A stretch of 64,000 nt of DNA from Bacteroides sp. CAG:1060_57_27. Its GTDB lineage: Bacteria > Bacteroidota > Bacteroidia > Bacteroidales > UBA932. The notes below the pieces were generated by a model. The model saw only the letters and a list, made by a program, of their open reading frames with translations. It was not told the DNA's origin and did not search any database. This document shows positions 44,607 to 53,686 of the stretch, piece by piece. How positions within the stretch are numbered: the first letter of the stretch is position 1; each line of letters starts with the position of its first letter. Where the stretch lies: positions 1-64,000 of the forward strand of contig MNQT01000022.1 in assembly GCA_001915575.1 (NCBI GenBank). Reading direction: 5' to 3'. The position numbers and the translations under genes are program-made.

Positions 44607-45951
44607 ATATATCGTCCGAGTTTTTTCCTGATTCGTATTCGTCGAGGTCGTCGAGCCTGTCCCTGACATCGTCTCTGGGTCCGCCGAGCGGGGCGGCCTC
44701 GCGGGTCTCCCTCTCTATGCGCCTTGCGGCCATCCTGCTGAACGACAGGATTATGCCGAATGCTATGCTGAAACACAGGAAGGCGCTCATGCCGTGGCTT
44801 ATCAGCGGGAGGGTCTGGCCTGTCATGGGCCCTATGTCGGCGTTCACGAACATGTGCAGGAAGGCCTGCCCGGATATCAGTATGCAGAGTCCGGCCACGG
44901 CCACCTTGGCGAAGTTGTCGTTGCCGCAGTTGCGCACTATTATCGACCCTCTCGAGAGCAGCGACAGGTAGAGCATTATCACCAGTATGCCGCCGAGCAG
45001 TCCGTATTCCTCGATTATGAAGCTGTAGATGAAGTCTTCGGATATGGCGGGAACCACATATCTCTGGGTGCTCTGCCCGGGTCCCTTGCCCTTGAACCCT
45101 CCCTCGTGTATCGCTATGCGTGCGGCGTACGGCTGCCTTATCGCGTCCAGGGCCTCCTGATACTCGACGGTGCCCTTGCGCGACTCGAGGAACTGTTTCT
45201 CCATGTCCTCGTCCTCGAAGACACGGGAGACGCCCGTCCCTATGCGCTGCAGATGCTTGCCGTCAGAGAGCTTGTATATGCCGAAACACAGCATGAGCGC
45301 GGTTATTCCGACTGCGGCCAGTATGGTCATGTCGCGCAGGCTGCCTCCTCCCAGCAGTATCACGATGTACATTATCATCCCGATGAACAGCGCGCTGGAG
45401 TTGCTGCCCGGAAGTATGAGCAGGAAAGTCGCTATGAACGGGGCGTAGATGAAGATTATCTTCTGCCATTCGCCGGCGAGGTTCTTCAGGAAGGGGAGTT
45501 TCCGGCGCTTCTGCGCGTCGATCGCCCAGGCGAGGTACATCACCATTGCGACCTTCACTATCTCGAACACATGGATCTGCGTGTGCCTTATCTCGAGTAT
45601 GCGGTAGGCGCCGTTGAGCTCGATAGCCTTGAGGAAAGGCAGCTGCACCCTGATGTCCAGCAGTACGAGCAGCAGCAGGGTCAAGGGGAATCCCAGGGCG
45701 CTGAGCCTCCAGAACCATTTGATGTTCTTTATGTTGTACAAGACGATGACTACCGCGAGACCTCCGAGCACGGTTATGAACTGCTCCCTGACTATGTCCA
45801 GCCGGCTCATTCCCTCGTCGAGCAGCCTCGACGACGAGGAGAACATGCACACGATGGACAGCAGATACAGCATGAGCAGGATTATCCAGACCACCTTGTC
45901 TCCTTCGAAGCGGTCTGCGAATGTCCATATTGTCTTTCTCCTGGCCGTCAT
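44596..45951 (-). CDS. ftsW: SEDS-family peptidoglycan polymerase FtsW
   Basis: A 451-residue polytopic membrane protein of the SEDS family, which polymerises lipid II at the septum together with the class B PBP. About ten membrane segments are visible, with the signature GIRDLGIAMI-like region represented by FVNADIGPMTGQTLPLISHGMSAFLCFSIAFG near the C-terminus. A short charged C-terminal tail follows. Location between murD and murG supports FtsW rather than RodA. Confidence 0.94.
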   Translation of the reverse strand: MTARRKTIWTFADRFEGDKVVWIILLMLYLLSIVCMFSSSSRLLDEGMSRLDIVREQFITVLGGLAVVIVLYNIKNIKWFWRLSALGFPLTLLLLVLLDIRVQLPFLKAIELNGAYRILEIRHTQIHVFEIVKVAMVMYLAWAIDAQKRRKLPFLKNLAGEWQKIIFIYAPFIATFLLILPGSNSSALFIGMIMYIVILLGGGSLRDMTILAAVGITALMLCFGIYKLSDGKHLQRIGTGVSRVFEDEDMEKQFLESRKGTVEYQEALDAIRQPYAARIAIHEGGFKGKGPGQSTQRYVVPAISEDFIYSFIIEEYGLLGGILVIMLYLSLLSRGSIIVRNCGNDNFAKVAVAGLCILISGQAFLHMFVNADIGPMTGQTLPLISHGMSAFLCFSIAFGIILSFSRMAARRIERETREAAPLGGPRDDVRDRLDDLDEYESGKNSDDIYGI

Positions 45952-45966
45952 GTCGTGTTTCCTGTC

Positions 45967-47307
45967 TTACAGGCGCCTTACCGCCTGCTTGAACTGTGTG
46001 CCCCTGTCTTCGTAGTTCCTGAAGAGGTCGAAGCTGGCGCAGCAGGGGCTCAGCAGCACCACGTCGCCCTCGGATGCGAATCCGGCGGCGGCCTTCACCG
46101 CGTCTTCCGCGGAGAGGGTGTCGCATATCGCGCCGCTGCCTACTATGCCTTCGAATGCAGCGTGTATCTTCGAGTTGTCCTTTCCGAGGCAGACTATCGC
46201 CTTGACCTTCTTCCTTACGAGTTCCTCGAGCACGCTGTAGTCGTTGCCCTTGTCCGTGCCGCCTACTATCCATACCACCGGCCTTGTCTGGCATTCGAGG
46301 GCGTACCATGCGGCGTCTACGTTCGTGGCCTTGGAGTCGTTGACATACTTCACACCGGCTATTTCGAGTACCGGCTCGAGCCTGTGCTCTACGGGAGAGA
46401 ATGTCTTCAGGCTGTGTCGTATCACCTCGTCGCTGATGCCGGTCGCCTTCGCCGCGATGGCTGCGGCCATAGAGTTGTAGATGTTGTGCCTGCCGCCCAG
46501 CGCGAGTTCGCTAAGGAATATCTCCGTCTGCCGGTCTTCATACCGTACGACAATCTTCCCGTCTCGGACGAACGCTCCCTGCTCCACTTCCTTCTGCTGC
46601 GTGAAAGGCAGCATCTTGGCCTTCAGGACTATGTTCTCGAGGTGACCGACGGTGATAGCGTCGTCCGAGTCGAAGATGAAGCAGTCGTCGGGACGCAGGT
46701 TCCTCACGAGGCGGAACTTGGCCTCGACATAGTTCTCCATCTTGTGGCCGTAACGGTCGAGGTGGTCGGGCGTGATGTTGGTGATTATCGCTATGTCCGG
46801 GCGGAAGTCATAGCAGTCGTCCAGCTGGAAACTGCTGATTTCGAGTACATAGTAGTCGTGCTTGCAGGTCGCGACCTGATATGCGTAGCTCTGGCCTATG
46901 TTCCCTCCGAGACCTACGTCGAGCCCGGCTTCCTTCAGCAGGTAATAAATGAGCGAGGTCGTGGTGGTCTTTCCGTTCGAGCCGGTCACGCAGATCTTCC
47001 TGGCGCCGTCGTAGCGCGCCGCAAACTCTATCTCCGAGACTACATGGATTCCGGCCCCGACGATGCTGCGTACGACTTCCGCACTGCCGGGGATGCCGGG
47101 ACTCTTTATGACCTCGTCGGCATTGAGTATCCTGTCCATGCTGTGCCCGCCCTGCTCGAAGGGTATCTCCCACTTGCGCAGGGTCTCGGCATATTCGTCC
47201 TTGAGCGTCCCGCTGTCTGACAGGAAGACGTCGAATCCTTTGACTTTCGCGAGTACGGCGGAACCGACTCCGCTCTCGCCGCCTCCCAGAACTGCAATCC
47301 TTGCCAT
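45967..47307 (-). CDS. murD: UDP-N-acetylmuramoylalanine-D-glutamate ligase
   Basis: A 446-residue Mur ligase that adds D-glutamate. The N-terminal motif is IAVLGGGESGVGSAVLA, the ATP loop GSNGKTTTTSL (109-119), and the C-terminal region contains VNDSKATNVDAAWYAL and LLSPCCASFDLFRNYEDRG, the MurD-specific end. The gap to mraY is 3 bp. Confidence 0.97.
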   Translation of the reverse strand: MARIAVLGGGESGVGSAVLAKVKGFDVFLSDSGTLKDEYAETLRKWEIPFEQGGHSMDRILNADEVIKSPGIPGSAEVVRSIVGAGIHVVSEIEFAARYDGARKICVTGSNGKTTTTSLIYYLLKEAGLDVGLGGNIGQSYAYQVATCKHDYYVLEISSFQLDDCYDFRPDIAIITNITPDHLDRYGHKMENYVEAKFRLVRNLRPDDCFIFDSDDAITVGHLENIVLKAKMLPFTQQKEVEQGAFVRDGKIVVRYEDRQTEIFLSELALGGRHNIYNSMAAAIAAKATGISDEVIRHSLKTFSPVEHRLEPVLEIAGVKYVNDSKATNVDAAWYALECQTRPVVWIVGGTDKGNDYSVLEELVRKKVKAIVCLGKDNSKIHAAFEGIVGSGAICDTLSAEDAVKAAAGFASEGDVVLLSPCCASFDLFRNYEDRGTQFKQAVRRL

Positions 47308-47310
47308 TTT

Positions 47311-48468
47311 CTATCGTATTTTAAGCAGGGCAAGCGTGCCCACGGCCAATATTATCCCTATTATCCAGAAACGCGTGACTATCCTCGGCTCCGGGATGCC
47401 CTTTTTCTGGAAGTGATGGTGCAGGGGGGCCATAAGGAACACGCGCCTTCCCTGCCCGTACTTGTGTCTTGTATATTTGAACCAGCTCCTCTGGATGATG
47501 ACCGACAGCGCCTCCACGAGGAAGATGCCGCAGAGTATCGGCAGCAGCAGCTCCTTGCGGATAAGCACCGCGCAGACTCCTATGACTCCGCCTATCGTGA
47601 GGCTGCCGGTGTCTCCCATGAACACCTGCGCGGGGAAGGTGTTGTACCAGAGGAATCCGAGCAATGCCCCGACGAACGCCGCCATATAAACGGCTATCTC
47701 GCCCGACCCCTGTATGTGCATTATGTTGAGGTATTCGGCGTTGAGGGCGTCGCCGCTGAGCCATGCCATGATGCCGAGCACCACACCTACTATCGCCGAG
47801 GTGCCGGCCGCCAGCCCGTCCATGCCGTCGGTGAGGTTGGTGCCGTTGGAGCAGGCCAGTATCACTATGATTATCATGGCCATGTAGATGAACCACGAAC
47901 AGTACACGCCCAGCTGTCCCTTGAATATCGAGAGCCACGAGTAGTCGAATTCGTGGGCCTTCACGAAAGGTATGGTCGTGACGAGCTTCTCGGAGCGGAT
48001 TTCGGGGCTGAAGCATACCGTGAGGGCTATCACGAGGCCCAGTCCGAACTGGAGTATGAGCTTGCCCCTCTCGCTCATGCCTTCCTTGTTGTGCTTGAAC
48101 ACCTTGATGTAGTCGTCGCGGAAGCCTATCGCCCCGCACCACAGCGTGGTGAGCAGCAGGAGCAGGATATAGGTGTTGTCGAGACGGCATACCAGCAGGG
48201 CGGAGCCCACGACGGACGCGATAATTATGAGTCCTCCCATAGTGGGAGTCCCTTTCTTCTGCATCTGCCCTTCGAGCCCGAGGTCGCGTATCGTCTCGCC
48301 GATCTGCTTCCTTGCGAGCAGCGATATTATCGCCCGGCCCGCGAAGAACGCTATCGCCATGCTTATCACTGCGGCGAGCATGGCCCTGAACGACAGGTAG
48401 TCTATAAGCCCGGCGCCCGGGAAGGTGATTCCCAGGTCCCTGAGCCAGTGTATCAGATGATATAGCAT
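47311..48468 (-). CDS. mraY: Phospho-N-acetylmuramoyl-pentapeptide transferase
   Basis: A 385-residue polytopic enzyme that makes lipid I. Characteristic motifs are KKGTPTMGGL in the first cytoplasmic loop, TNLTDGMDGLAAGTSA containing catalytic aspartates, FMGDTGSLTIGGVIG, and the late MAPLHHHFQKKGIPE. Ten membrane segments are expected. Length is normal. Confidence 0.97.
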   Translation of the reverse strand: MLYHLIHWLRDLGITFPGAGLIDYLSFRAMLAAVISMAIAFFAGRAIISLLARKQIGETIRDLGLEGQMQKKGTPTMGGLIIIASVVGSALLVCRLDNTYILLLLLTTLWCGAIGFRDDYIKVFKHNKEGMSERGKLILQFGLGLVIALTVCFSPEIRSEKLVTTIPFVKAHEFDYSWLSIFKGQLGVYCSWFIYMAMIIIVILACSNGTNLTDGMDGLAAGTSAIVGVVLGIMAWLSGDALNAEYLNIMHIQGSGEIAVYMAAFVGALLGFLWYNTFPAQVFMGDTGSLTIGGVIGVCAVLIRKELLLPILCGIFLVEALSVIIQRSWFKYTRHKYGQGRRVFLMAPLHHHFQKKGIPEPRIVTRFWIIGIILAVGTLALLKIR

Positions 48469-48477
48469 AATCCTCTC

Positions 48478-49923
48478 CTAAAGTGTCGTGAACAGTTCCT
48501 CCACTATTTCCCTTTCGTCGAAACGGCTCTTGACCGTTCCGAGTATCTGGTATTTCTCGTGTCCCTTGCCGGCGAGCAGGACGGTCGCGCCCTCCGGTGC
48601 CGTCGTTATGGCCGCGCGTATCGCCTCCTTCCTGTCGGCGATGCTTATTGTCCTTGCAAGCGCTCCGGCGTCCATCCCCGCCCTGATGTCGGCGATTATG
48701 TCGGAGGTATCCTCGCTGCGGCTGTTGTCGGAGGTCAGGAACACCCTGTCGGCAAGACGTCCTGCGACCTCTCCCATTTCCGGCCTCTTGGTCTTGTCGC
48801 GGTCTCCGCCGCAGCCGAACACGCATATAAGCGTCTTTTCGGGGGCTATGTCCCTGAGTGTCCTGAGTGTGTTCTCGAGGGCGTCGGGAGTATGAGCGTA
48901 GTCGATGACGACATTGAGCCCGCGTGGCCCTGCGAGAGTCTCGAGCCTGCCTTCTGCAGGTCTGAGCGCAGAAATGGAGACGAGGGCCTGCCGGGCGTCG
49001 AGCCCGAGGCACAGGGCGGTGCAGTATATCGCGAGCAGGTTGTAGGCGTTGTGTGCGCCAACGAGCCTCGTCCATACTTCCTGCCCGTCTATGTTGAGCA
49101 GCATGCCCTCGAAACTCTCTTCGAGGATGCGGCAGTTGTGGTCGGCCGCGCGGCGGCAGGAGTAGGTGACTACCTTAGCCCTGGTGTTCTGCACCATTAT
49201 GGAGCCGTTCCTGTCGTCTGCGTTCGTGATGGCGTACGCTCCAGCCGGAAGAGAGTCGAAGAACCTCTGCTTGCACCTGAGGTATGCGGCGAAGGTCTTG
49301 TGGTAGTCGAGGTGGTCGTGGGTGAGGTTGGAGAATATCCCCACGCTGAATTCCAGCCCGGCCGTCCTCATCTGGTCCACGCCTATCGAGCTCACCTCCA
49401 TGAAACAGTATTCGCATCCCGCGTCTACCATTTCGCTCATCAGGGAGTTTATGGTCACGGGGTCCGAGGTGGTGTTGGCCGTCTCTATGCGGCGGCTGCC
49501 GACATAGTTCGCTATGGTGGAGAGGAGCCCGCACTCGTAGCCCAGGCTCCTGAACAGGTCGTAGAGCAGGGTTACGGTCGTCGTCTTGCCGTTCGTGCCC
49601 GTTATGCCGACGAGTCTGAGCTTCCCGCTCGGGTGGCCGAAGAAGCGGTCCGCGGCGAGCGCGACGGCAAGCCTGCTGTCGGGCACGCTTATCGCGGTCC
49701 CGCCGAACTCGGGACACTCTCCTTCGCACATCACTGCCGCGGCGCCGGCCTGTATCGCCTGCGGTATGTAGGCCCGGCCGTCGTTGCCGCAGCCGCTGAC
49801 CGCCACGAAAAGGCTGCCCTCGGTGACCTTGCGGGAGTCGTTGCACACGGAGGAAATCCCGATGTCGAGACTTCCTCTTACGCATGTCGCTCCGCAATCC
49901 TCTATTATCTGTCTTAGAATCAT
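48478..49923 (-). CDS. murE: UDP-MurNAc-tripeptide synthetase MurE with altered DNPR motif
   Basis: A 481-residue Mur ligase that adds the third stem residue, meso-diaminopimelate in most Gram-negatives. Conserved elements: DSRKVTEGSLFVAVSG, GITGTNGKTTTVTLL (ATP loop near 106-117), FSNLTHDHLDYH, VIDYAHTPDALE and VLLAGKGHEKYQ. The motif that recognises diaminopimelate, normally DNPR, reads DNSR (D399-R402), with the arginine kept. The frame is open upstream but MILRQIIEDCG is the natural start, 14 bp after ftsI. Confidence 0.95.
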   Translation of the reverse strand: MILRQIIEDCGATCVRGSLDIGISSVCNDSRKVTEGSLFVAVSGCGNDGRAYIPQAIQAGAAAVMCEGECPEFGGTAISVPDSRLAVALAADRFFGHPSGKLRLVGITGTNGKTTTVTLLYDLFRSLGYECGLLSTIANYVGSRRIETANTTSDPVTINSLMSEMVDAGCEYCFMEVSSIGVDQMRTAGLEFSVGIFSNLTHDHLDYHKTFAAYLRCKQRFFDSLPAGAYAITNADDRNGSIMVQNTRAKVVTYSCRRAADHNCRILEESFEGMLLNIDGQEVWTRLVGAHNAYNLLAIYCTALCLGLDARQALVSISALRPAEGRLETLAGPRGLNVVIDYAHTPDALENTLRTLRDIAPEKTLICVFGCGGDRDKTKRPEMGEVAGRLADRVFLTSDNSRSEDTSDIIADIRAGMDAGALARTISIADRKEAIRAAITTAPEGATVLLAGKGHEKYQILGTVKSRFDEREIVEELFTTL

Positions 49924-49937
49924 CTGTCTGCCCTCGT

Positions 49938-51794
49938 CTATCTTCTGCCCGTCCTTATCCTGTCCCGGAAATACGGGTCTATGTTGTATATCTTGTCTAT
50001 CATCGTCCTTACGGCCCTCGCAGGGATGCCGCCTCCCTGGAAGCTCTTGCCGGTGGGGTTGGAGTATACCATGCAGATTACGCTGTACTGCGGGTCTTCG
50101 GCGGGGAAGAATCCCACGAAGGTGCCCTGGTACTTGCGCTTGCCGTTCTCGTCGACATATTTCCCGTTCGGGAAGGTGCCGAACGAGGTGCCGGTCTTTC
50201 CGGCTACGGAACATCTGGCGCCGCGCAGCCTTCTTGCCGTACCGTCTTCCGTAACGGCCTTGAGCGCCCTTGTGATAGTGTCGGCGACCGCCCTCGAGCA
50301 GACAGCCGAGTTGAGTATGCTCGGGCCGTTCACCAGATACGGCTTCATCATCCTGCCCTTGTTCGCAATCGCGTTGTAGAAGGTGAGTATGTGCAAGGGA
50401 GTCTCCTCCGTACTGTAGCCGTATGCGATCGAGCCGAGGTCGGTGTTGGTCCAGTATCTCGTCTCGGGACTGGGGATGGTCGGTGTCTGCAGTCCGTCGA
50501 GGTCGAAGTCGAAGGCTTCTCCGAGCTTGTAGTTGTAGAGGTTGGAGAGGAACCTCTCCGTGCCGTCGGAAGTCTTCGTCCTGCCGTAGTACTTCACGGC
50601 GAGGGTGGCGAACACATAGTTGGACGATATCTTGAAACCGTCCAGTATGGATATCTCGTCGGTGTCGTGCTGCCTTGCGAAGTCGCGGATATGGCTGTCG
50701 TTTATCGAAGTGCCTTCGACGTGTCCGGTCGTCGCGGGGAGGGTTTCCTCTAGACTCTTGACGAAGCCGTCCTCGAGTACGGACATCAGTGTCACCGTCT
50801 TGAATACGGAGCCGGGCTCCGCCTTGCGGCTGATAGCGAGGTTCTGGTACTCGCCGAATTCTCCTTCCTGCCCCCGCACGAGGTTGACCATAGCCCTTAT
50901 GGCTCCCGTCTTCGTCTCCATAAGCACGAGGCAGGCTCCCTCGAGGTCTTCCTCGCTCTCTATCTGCTCCCTGAGCGCCGCGTCGGCAATCTGCTGGTAG
51001 TCGATATCGAGCGTGGTGTAGAGGTCTTTGCCGTCCTCGGCGCGGACGAGGCTGCTGTCGGTGTTGCTCACGGTGCCGAGGTCGGTGCTCCTGAGATATT
51101 CCCTGCCCTCCTTGCCGTGCAGTATGTAGTCGAACTTGCCTTCGAGGCCGATGTGCGTGTTTGTCACCTGCGAGTCGTTGTCGCGCACGAAGCCTATGGT
51201 CCTGCGGGCCAGCGTGCCGTATGGATAGTGACGTATGTCGGAGCGCTCTGCGATGACTCCTCCCCTGTAGCGTCCGTCGCGTGCGAGGGGCAGCTGCATT
51301 ATACGGTTATAGGCGTTGAGGTCCACTTCGTGGCCTATCTTCACGTATTTCCTGCCGCGGGCGCGTCCGTCTCGTATCAGCCTGTAGTATTCGGATGCGC
51401 TCCTGTCGCCGAACTCTGCGGCGAATCCCCTGGCGAGCTCCCTTGCCTCTTCCAGCCACTGTGCCTCGAGCTCGGCTCCGTTCTCCTCTTTCCTGAACTC
51501 GTCCTTGAGCACCGTGCAGTCCATGTAGAACTGGTATTCGGGGCTTGAGATGGCGAGCAGCCTGCCGTGGCAGTCGTAGATGTTGCCTCTCTTGGGTATT
51601 ATCGTGCGTGCCGTGGTCTTGGGCGTCAGTGCGCTCTCTATCTTGGGATCAGGCCGGAAGAATATCTGTATCTGGACGATGCGCAGCACGATCAGCAGCC
51701 CCGCGACAAGTAGCGCGAGGTATATCAGATACAGGACTATCCCTATCCTGTCCCTGTGTTTCCTGGGTGCCGGTGTGTCTATCGTTCCTGTCAT
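49938..51794 (-). CDS. ftsI: Septal class B penicillin-binding protein (FtsI)
   Basis: A 618-residue bitopic transpeptidase. A membrane helix (about 18-42) is followed by the dimerisation domain (about 60-260; RGNIYDCHGRLLA) and the transpeptidase domain with SxxK in PGSVFK (S near 329), SxN in SSNYVF and KTGT in VAGKTGTSFG (about 533). The protein ends soon after the barrel of the transpeptidase domain; no C-terminal PASTA domain is seen. Its start overlaps the FtsL-like stop (ATGA). Confidence 0.95.
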   Translation of the reverse strand: MTGTIDTPAPRKHRDRIGIVLYLIYLALLVAGLLIVLRIVQIQIFFRPDPKIESALTPKTTARTIIPKRGNIYDCHGRLLAISSPEYQFYMDCTVLKDEFRKEENGAELEAQWLEEARELARGFAAEFGDRSASEYYRLIRDGRARGRKYVKIGHEVDLNAYNRIMQLPLARDGRYRGGVIAERSDIRHYPYGTLARRTIGFVRDNDSQVTNTHIGLEGKFDYILHGKEGREYLRSTDLGTVSNTDSSLVRAEDGKDLYTTLDIDYQQIADAALREQIESEEDLEGACLVLMETKTGAIRAMVNLVRGQEGEFGEYQNLAISRKAEPGSVFKTVTLMSVLEDGFVKSLEETLPATTGHVEGTSINDSHIRDFARQHDTDEISILDGFKISSNYVFATLAVKYYGRTKTSDGTERFLSNLYNYKLGEAFDFDLDGLQTPTIPSPETRYWTNTDLGSIAYGYSTEETPLHILTFYNAIANKGRMMKPYLVNGPSILNSAVCSRAVADTITRALKAVTEDGTARRLRGARCSVAGKTGTSFGTFPNGKYVDENGKRKYQGTFVGFFPAEDPQYSVICMVYSNPTGKSFQGGGIPARAVRTMIDKIYNIDPYFRDRIRTGRR

Positions 51795-52138
51795 CTTCCA
51801 ATAACGGTTGCGGGTTTTTCAGGTTCCCTGACCTCGGAGCCCAGCTCGCCGAGCCTCGTCTCCACTTCGCTCCTCCTCTCGCTGCGTGCGAGGTCGAACA
51901 CCAGCTGGGAGTTGGTGATCTCGAGCTCCTGTATCTCCTCCTTGTTCTTCTCGACCTCTGCCATGGTGTCCTCTATCATCAGGCTCATCCATATCGCCGC
52001 GGCGAACAGCAGGAAGGCATAGATGATATGCACGAAGTACCTGCCTATGTTGAGGCGGAGCAGGAACTCCCCCTTGACGATTGCGAGCAGGCTGTTCTTG
52101 AGCACCGTGCGTATGTCTGCCATCTTCCAGGTCCTCAT
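51791..52138 (-). CDS. ftsL: FtsL-like divisome protein
   Basis: A 115-residue bitopic protein: cytoplasmic N-terminus (about 1-35), one membrane helix (about 36-53, VHIIYAFLLFAAAIWMSLMI) and a periplasmic coiled coil with heptad pattern (EDTMAEVEKNKEEIQELEITNSQLV). It matches the FtsL-like family of Bacteroidetes placed between rsmH and ftsI. Both ends overlap neighbours by ATGA, so MRTWK is used as start; MADIR five codons on is possible. Confidence 0.88.
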   Translation of the reverse strand: MRTWKMADIRTVLKNSLLAIVKGEFLLRLNIGRYFVHIIYAFLLFAAAIWMSLMIEDTMAEVEKNKEEIQELEITNSQLVFDLARSERRSEVETRLGELGSEVREPEKPATVIGR

Positions 52139-53142
52139 ATCTTCTCCGCTATTCTGAGCTTTGCGCTGCGTGCTCTCGTGTTCGTTGCGATTTCCTCCTC
52201 CGAGGGGAGCACGGGCTTCCTGTTCACGGCACGGAGCGGCGTCCTTGCGACTCCGAACGTGTCCTTTTCGATGATTCCGCCGATGTTTCCGCTGCGGATG
52301 AAGTTCTTGACCATCCTGTCTTCCAGGGAATGGTAGGTTATGACGACGAGCCTTCCTCCCTTTTTCAGCGAGGCGGCCGCTCCGTAGAGGAACTTCTCCA
52401 GGGAGCGCATCTCGTCGTTGACCTCGATACGGAAGGCCTGGTAGACCTTGGCCAGGTACTTGTGCTCGGCGAAAGAAGGCAGGGCGGGTCGGATCGCACC
52501 GTAGAGGTCGTCGGTGGTGAGGATCGGCGCCTTCGAGCGGGCCGCAACCATTAGCTGGGCCAGCCTGCGGGCGTTATCCACCTCGCCGAAGAGTCTCAGG
52601 ATCCTTTCCAATTCTTCTTGCGTATAAGAATTAACGATGTCGGCGGCGGTCTTGCCGCCCTGCGCATTCATCCGCATGTCCAGTGCGGCGCTGTAGCGGA
52701 ACGAGAAGCCCCGCCCGGCAGTGTCGAACTGGTGGGAGCTCACGCCGAGGTCGGCGAGGACTCCGTCGAGCACTTCTCCCGTTTCAGGGTATCCGGCGCT
52801 GCCGGTGCCGTGATGTCCCGCAGTGCCGGTCTTGCGGCGTCCGGAGTTGCCGGTGTCTCGATGCAAGGTGCTGCCGGTGCTGCGGCATTCCAGCAGCATG
52901 TAGTTGTGGATGAAACGGAAGTTGTTGTGTATGAGTGTGAGTCTGGTGTCTTCAGGAGCGTTTGCGAGGGCGTCGGCATCCCTGTCGAACGCGAACAGGC
53001 GTCCTTCCGGTCCGAGCCGCGAGAGTATTTCGCGGCTGTGGCTGCCTCCGCCGAAGGTCGCGTCGGCATAGAGTCCGGCAGGATCAGTCACGAGGGCGTC
53101 TACGCTCTCGTGCAGCAGTACGGGGATATGGTATTCAGACAT
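52135..53142 (-). CDS. rsmH: 16S rRNA (cytosine-1402-N4)-methyltransferase
   Basis: A 335-residue SAM-dependent methyltransferase acting on C1402 of 16S rRNA. Motif I is ADATFGGGSHSREIL, and GVLADLGVSSHQFDTAGRGFSFR and VITYHSLEDRMVKNF are the conserved rest. Between them, at residues 89-122, lies an extra tract of four 8-residue repeats each starting TG (TGSTLHRD, TGNSGRRK, TGTAGHHG, TGSAGYPE), encoded by a 24-bp tandem repeat. The conserved motifs on both sides are intact, so the protein should be active. It lies 12 bp after mraZ. Confidence 0.96.
   Translation of the reverse strand: MSEYHIPVLLHESVDALVTDPAGLYADATFGGGSHSREILSRLGPEGRLFAFDRDADALANAPEDTRLTLIHNNFRFIHNYMLLECRSTGSTLHRDTGNSGRRKTGTAGHHGTGSAGYPETGEVLDGVLADLGVSSHQFDTAGRGFSFRYSAALDMRMNAQGGKTAADIVNSYTQEELERILRLFGEVDNARRLAQLMVAARSKAPILTTDDLYGAIRPALPSFAEHKYLAKVYQAFRIEVNDEMRSLEKFLYGAAASLKKGGRLVVITYHSLEDRMVKNFIRSGNIGGIIEKDTFGVARTPLRAVNRKPVLPSEEEIATNTRARSAKLRIAEKI
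52785..52880 (-). repeat. 24-bp tandem repeat inside rsmH
   Basis: On the plus strand the core TGCCGGT recurs at 52800, 52824, 52848 and 52872, exactly 24 bp apart. The units code for the 8-residue repeats in RsmH. Bases outside the core have diverged considerably, so the array is not recent or is under weak constraint. Confidence 0.85.
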
Positions 53143-53154
53143 ATCCGGCCCTCC

Positions 53155-53607
53155 CTATCGTTGCGAGAGGCTTTCTGCTATGGCAATGAATTCGTCGTGG
53201 GGGAGCCTTGAGGCTTCGAAGCTTTCCCTGGCCCATATCTCGATCTTGAAATCATTGCCGGAGAAAACCACTTCTTTGTTCACAGAAATTGAATCAAGGA
53301 GCCTGCGGCTGACCGAGATGCGGCCGAACTTCGCGTCCGGCTCGACGATATCGCGATCGCGCATGTATTCTCTCCAGAACATCGCGTGTCTTCTGTTGAA
53401 TGTGAGGTCGAGAGAGTCCTTGACTTTGCCCGACTGCCTTTCCCACTCTTCGTAGGTGTACATCTCCAGGCAGGGGGCGAACAGGTCCTTCTTGATGACA
53501 AACCTCATGTCGCCTCCCGGAGACATTGCGGCACGGAAGGCGGCAGGAAAGACCAGTCTTCCCTTGTCGTCTACCTTTGAGGAATATTCTCCGATGAAAG
53601 CGACCAT
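53155..53607 (-). CDS. mraZ: Transcriptional regulator / division protein MraZ
   Basis: A 150-residue protein with two SpoVT/AbrB-like halves (FIGEYSSKVDDKGRLVFPAAFR and DAKFGRISVSRRLLDSISVNKEVVF). MraZ forms a ring and, in other bacteria, represses the dcw operon from its own promoter. It is the first gene here. I looked for the triple TGGG boxes of proteobacterial MraZ sites upstream and did not see them. Confidence 0.95.
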   Translation of the reverse strand: MVAFIGEYSSKVDDKGRLVFPAAFRAAMSPGGDMRFVIKKDLFAPCLEMYTYEEWERQSGKVKDSLDLTFNRRHAMFWREYMRDRDIVEPDAKFGRISVSRRLLDSISVNKEVVFSGNDFKIEIWARESFEASRLPHDEFIAIAESLSQR

Positions 53608-53629
53608 CTGTAATTCTTATACGCGAGTC

Positions 53630-53637
53630 CAAAGGTA
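53630..53637 (-). promoter_or_regulatory. -7 box of the dcw operon
   Basis: TACCTTTG on the minus strand fits the consensus, 22 bp before the mraZ start. No clear TTTG at the normal distance. With no other obvious promoter in the following 16 kb, it may drive the whole cluster. Confidence 0.6.
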
Positions 53638-53686
53638 CGGAGAATTTTCCAATTTCTTACACTTTTTTACATTTTATTCCACAAAC

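Noticed and set aside
44794..47220. 808-codon plus-strand frame opposite ftsW and murD
   Set aside because: Shadow frame; the minus strand has highly conserved ftsW and murD.
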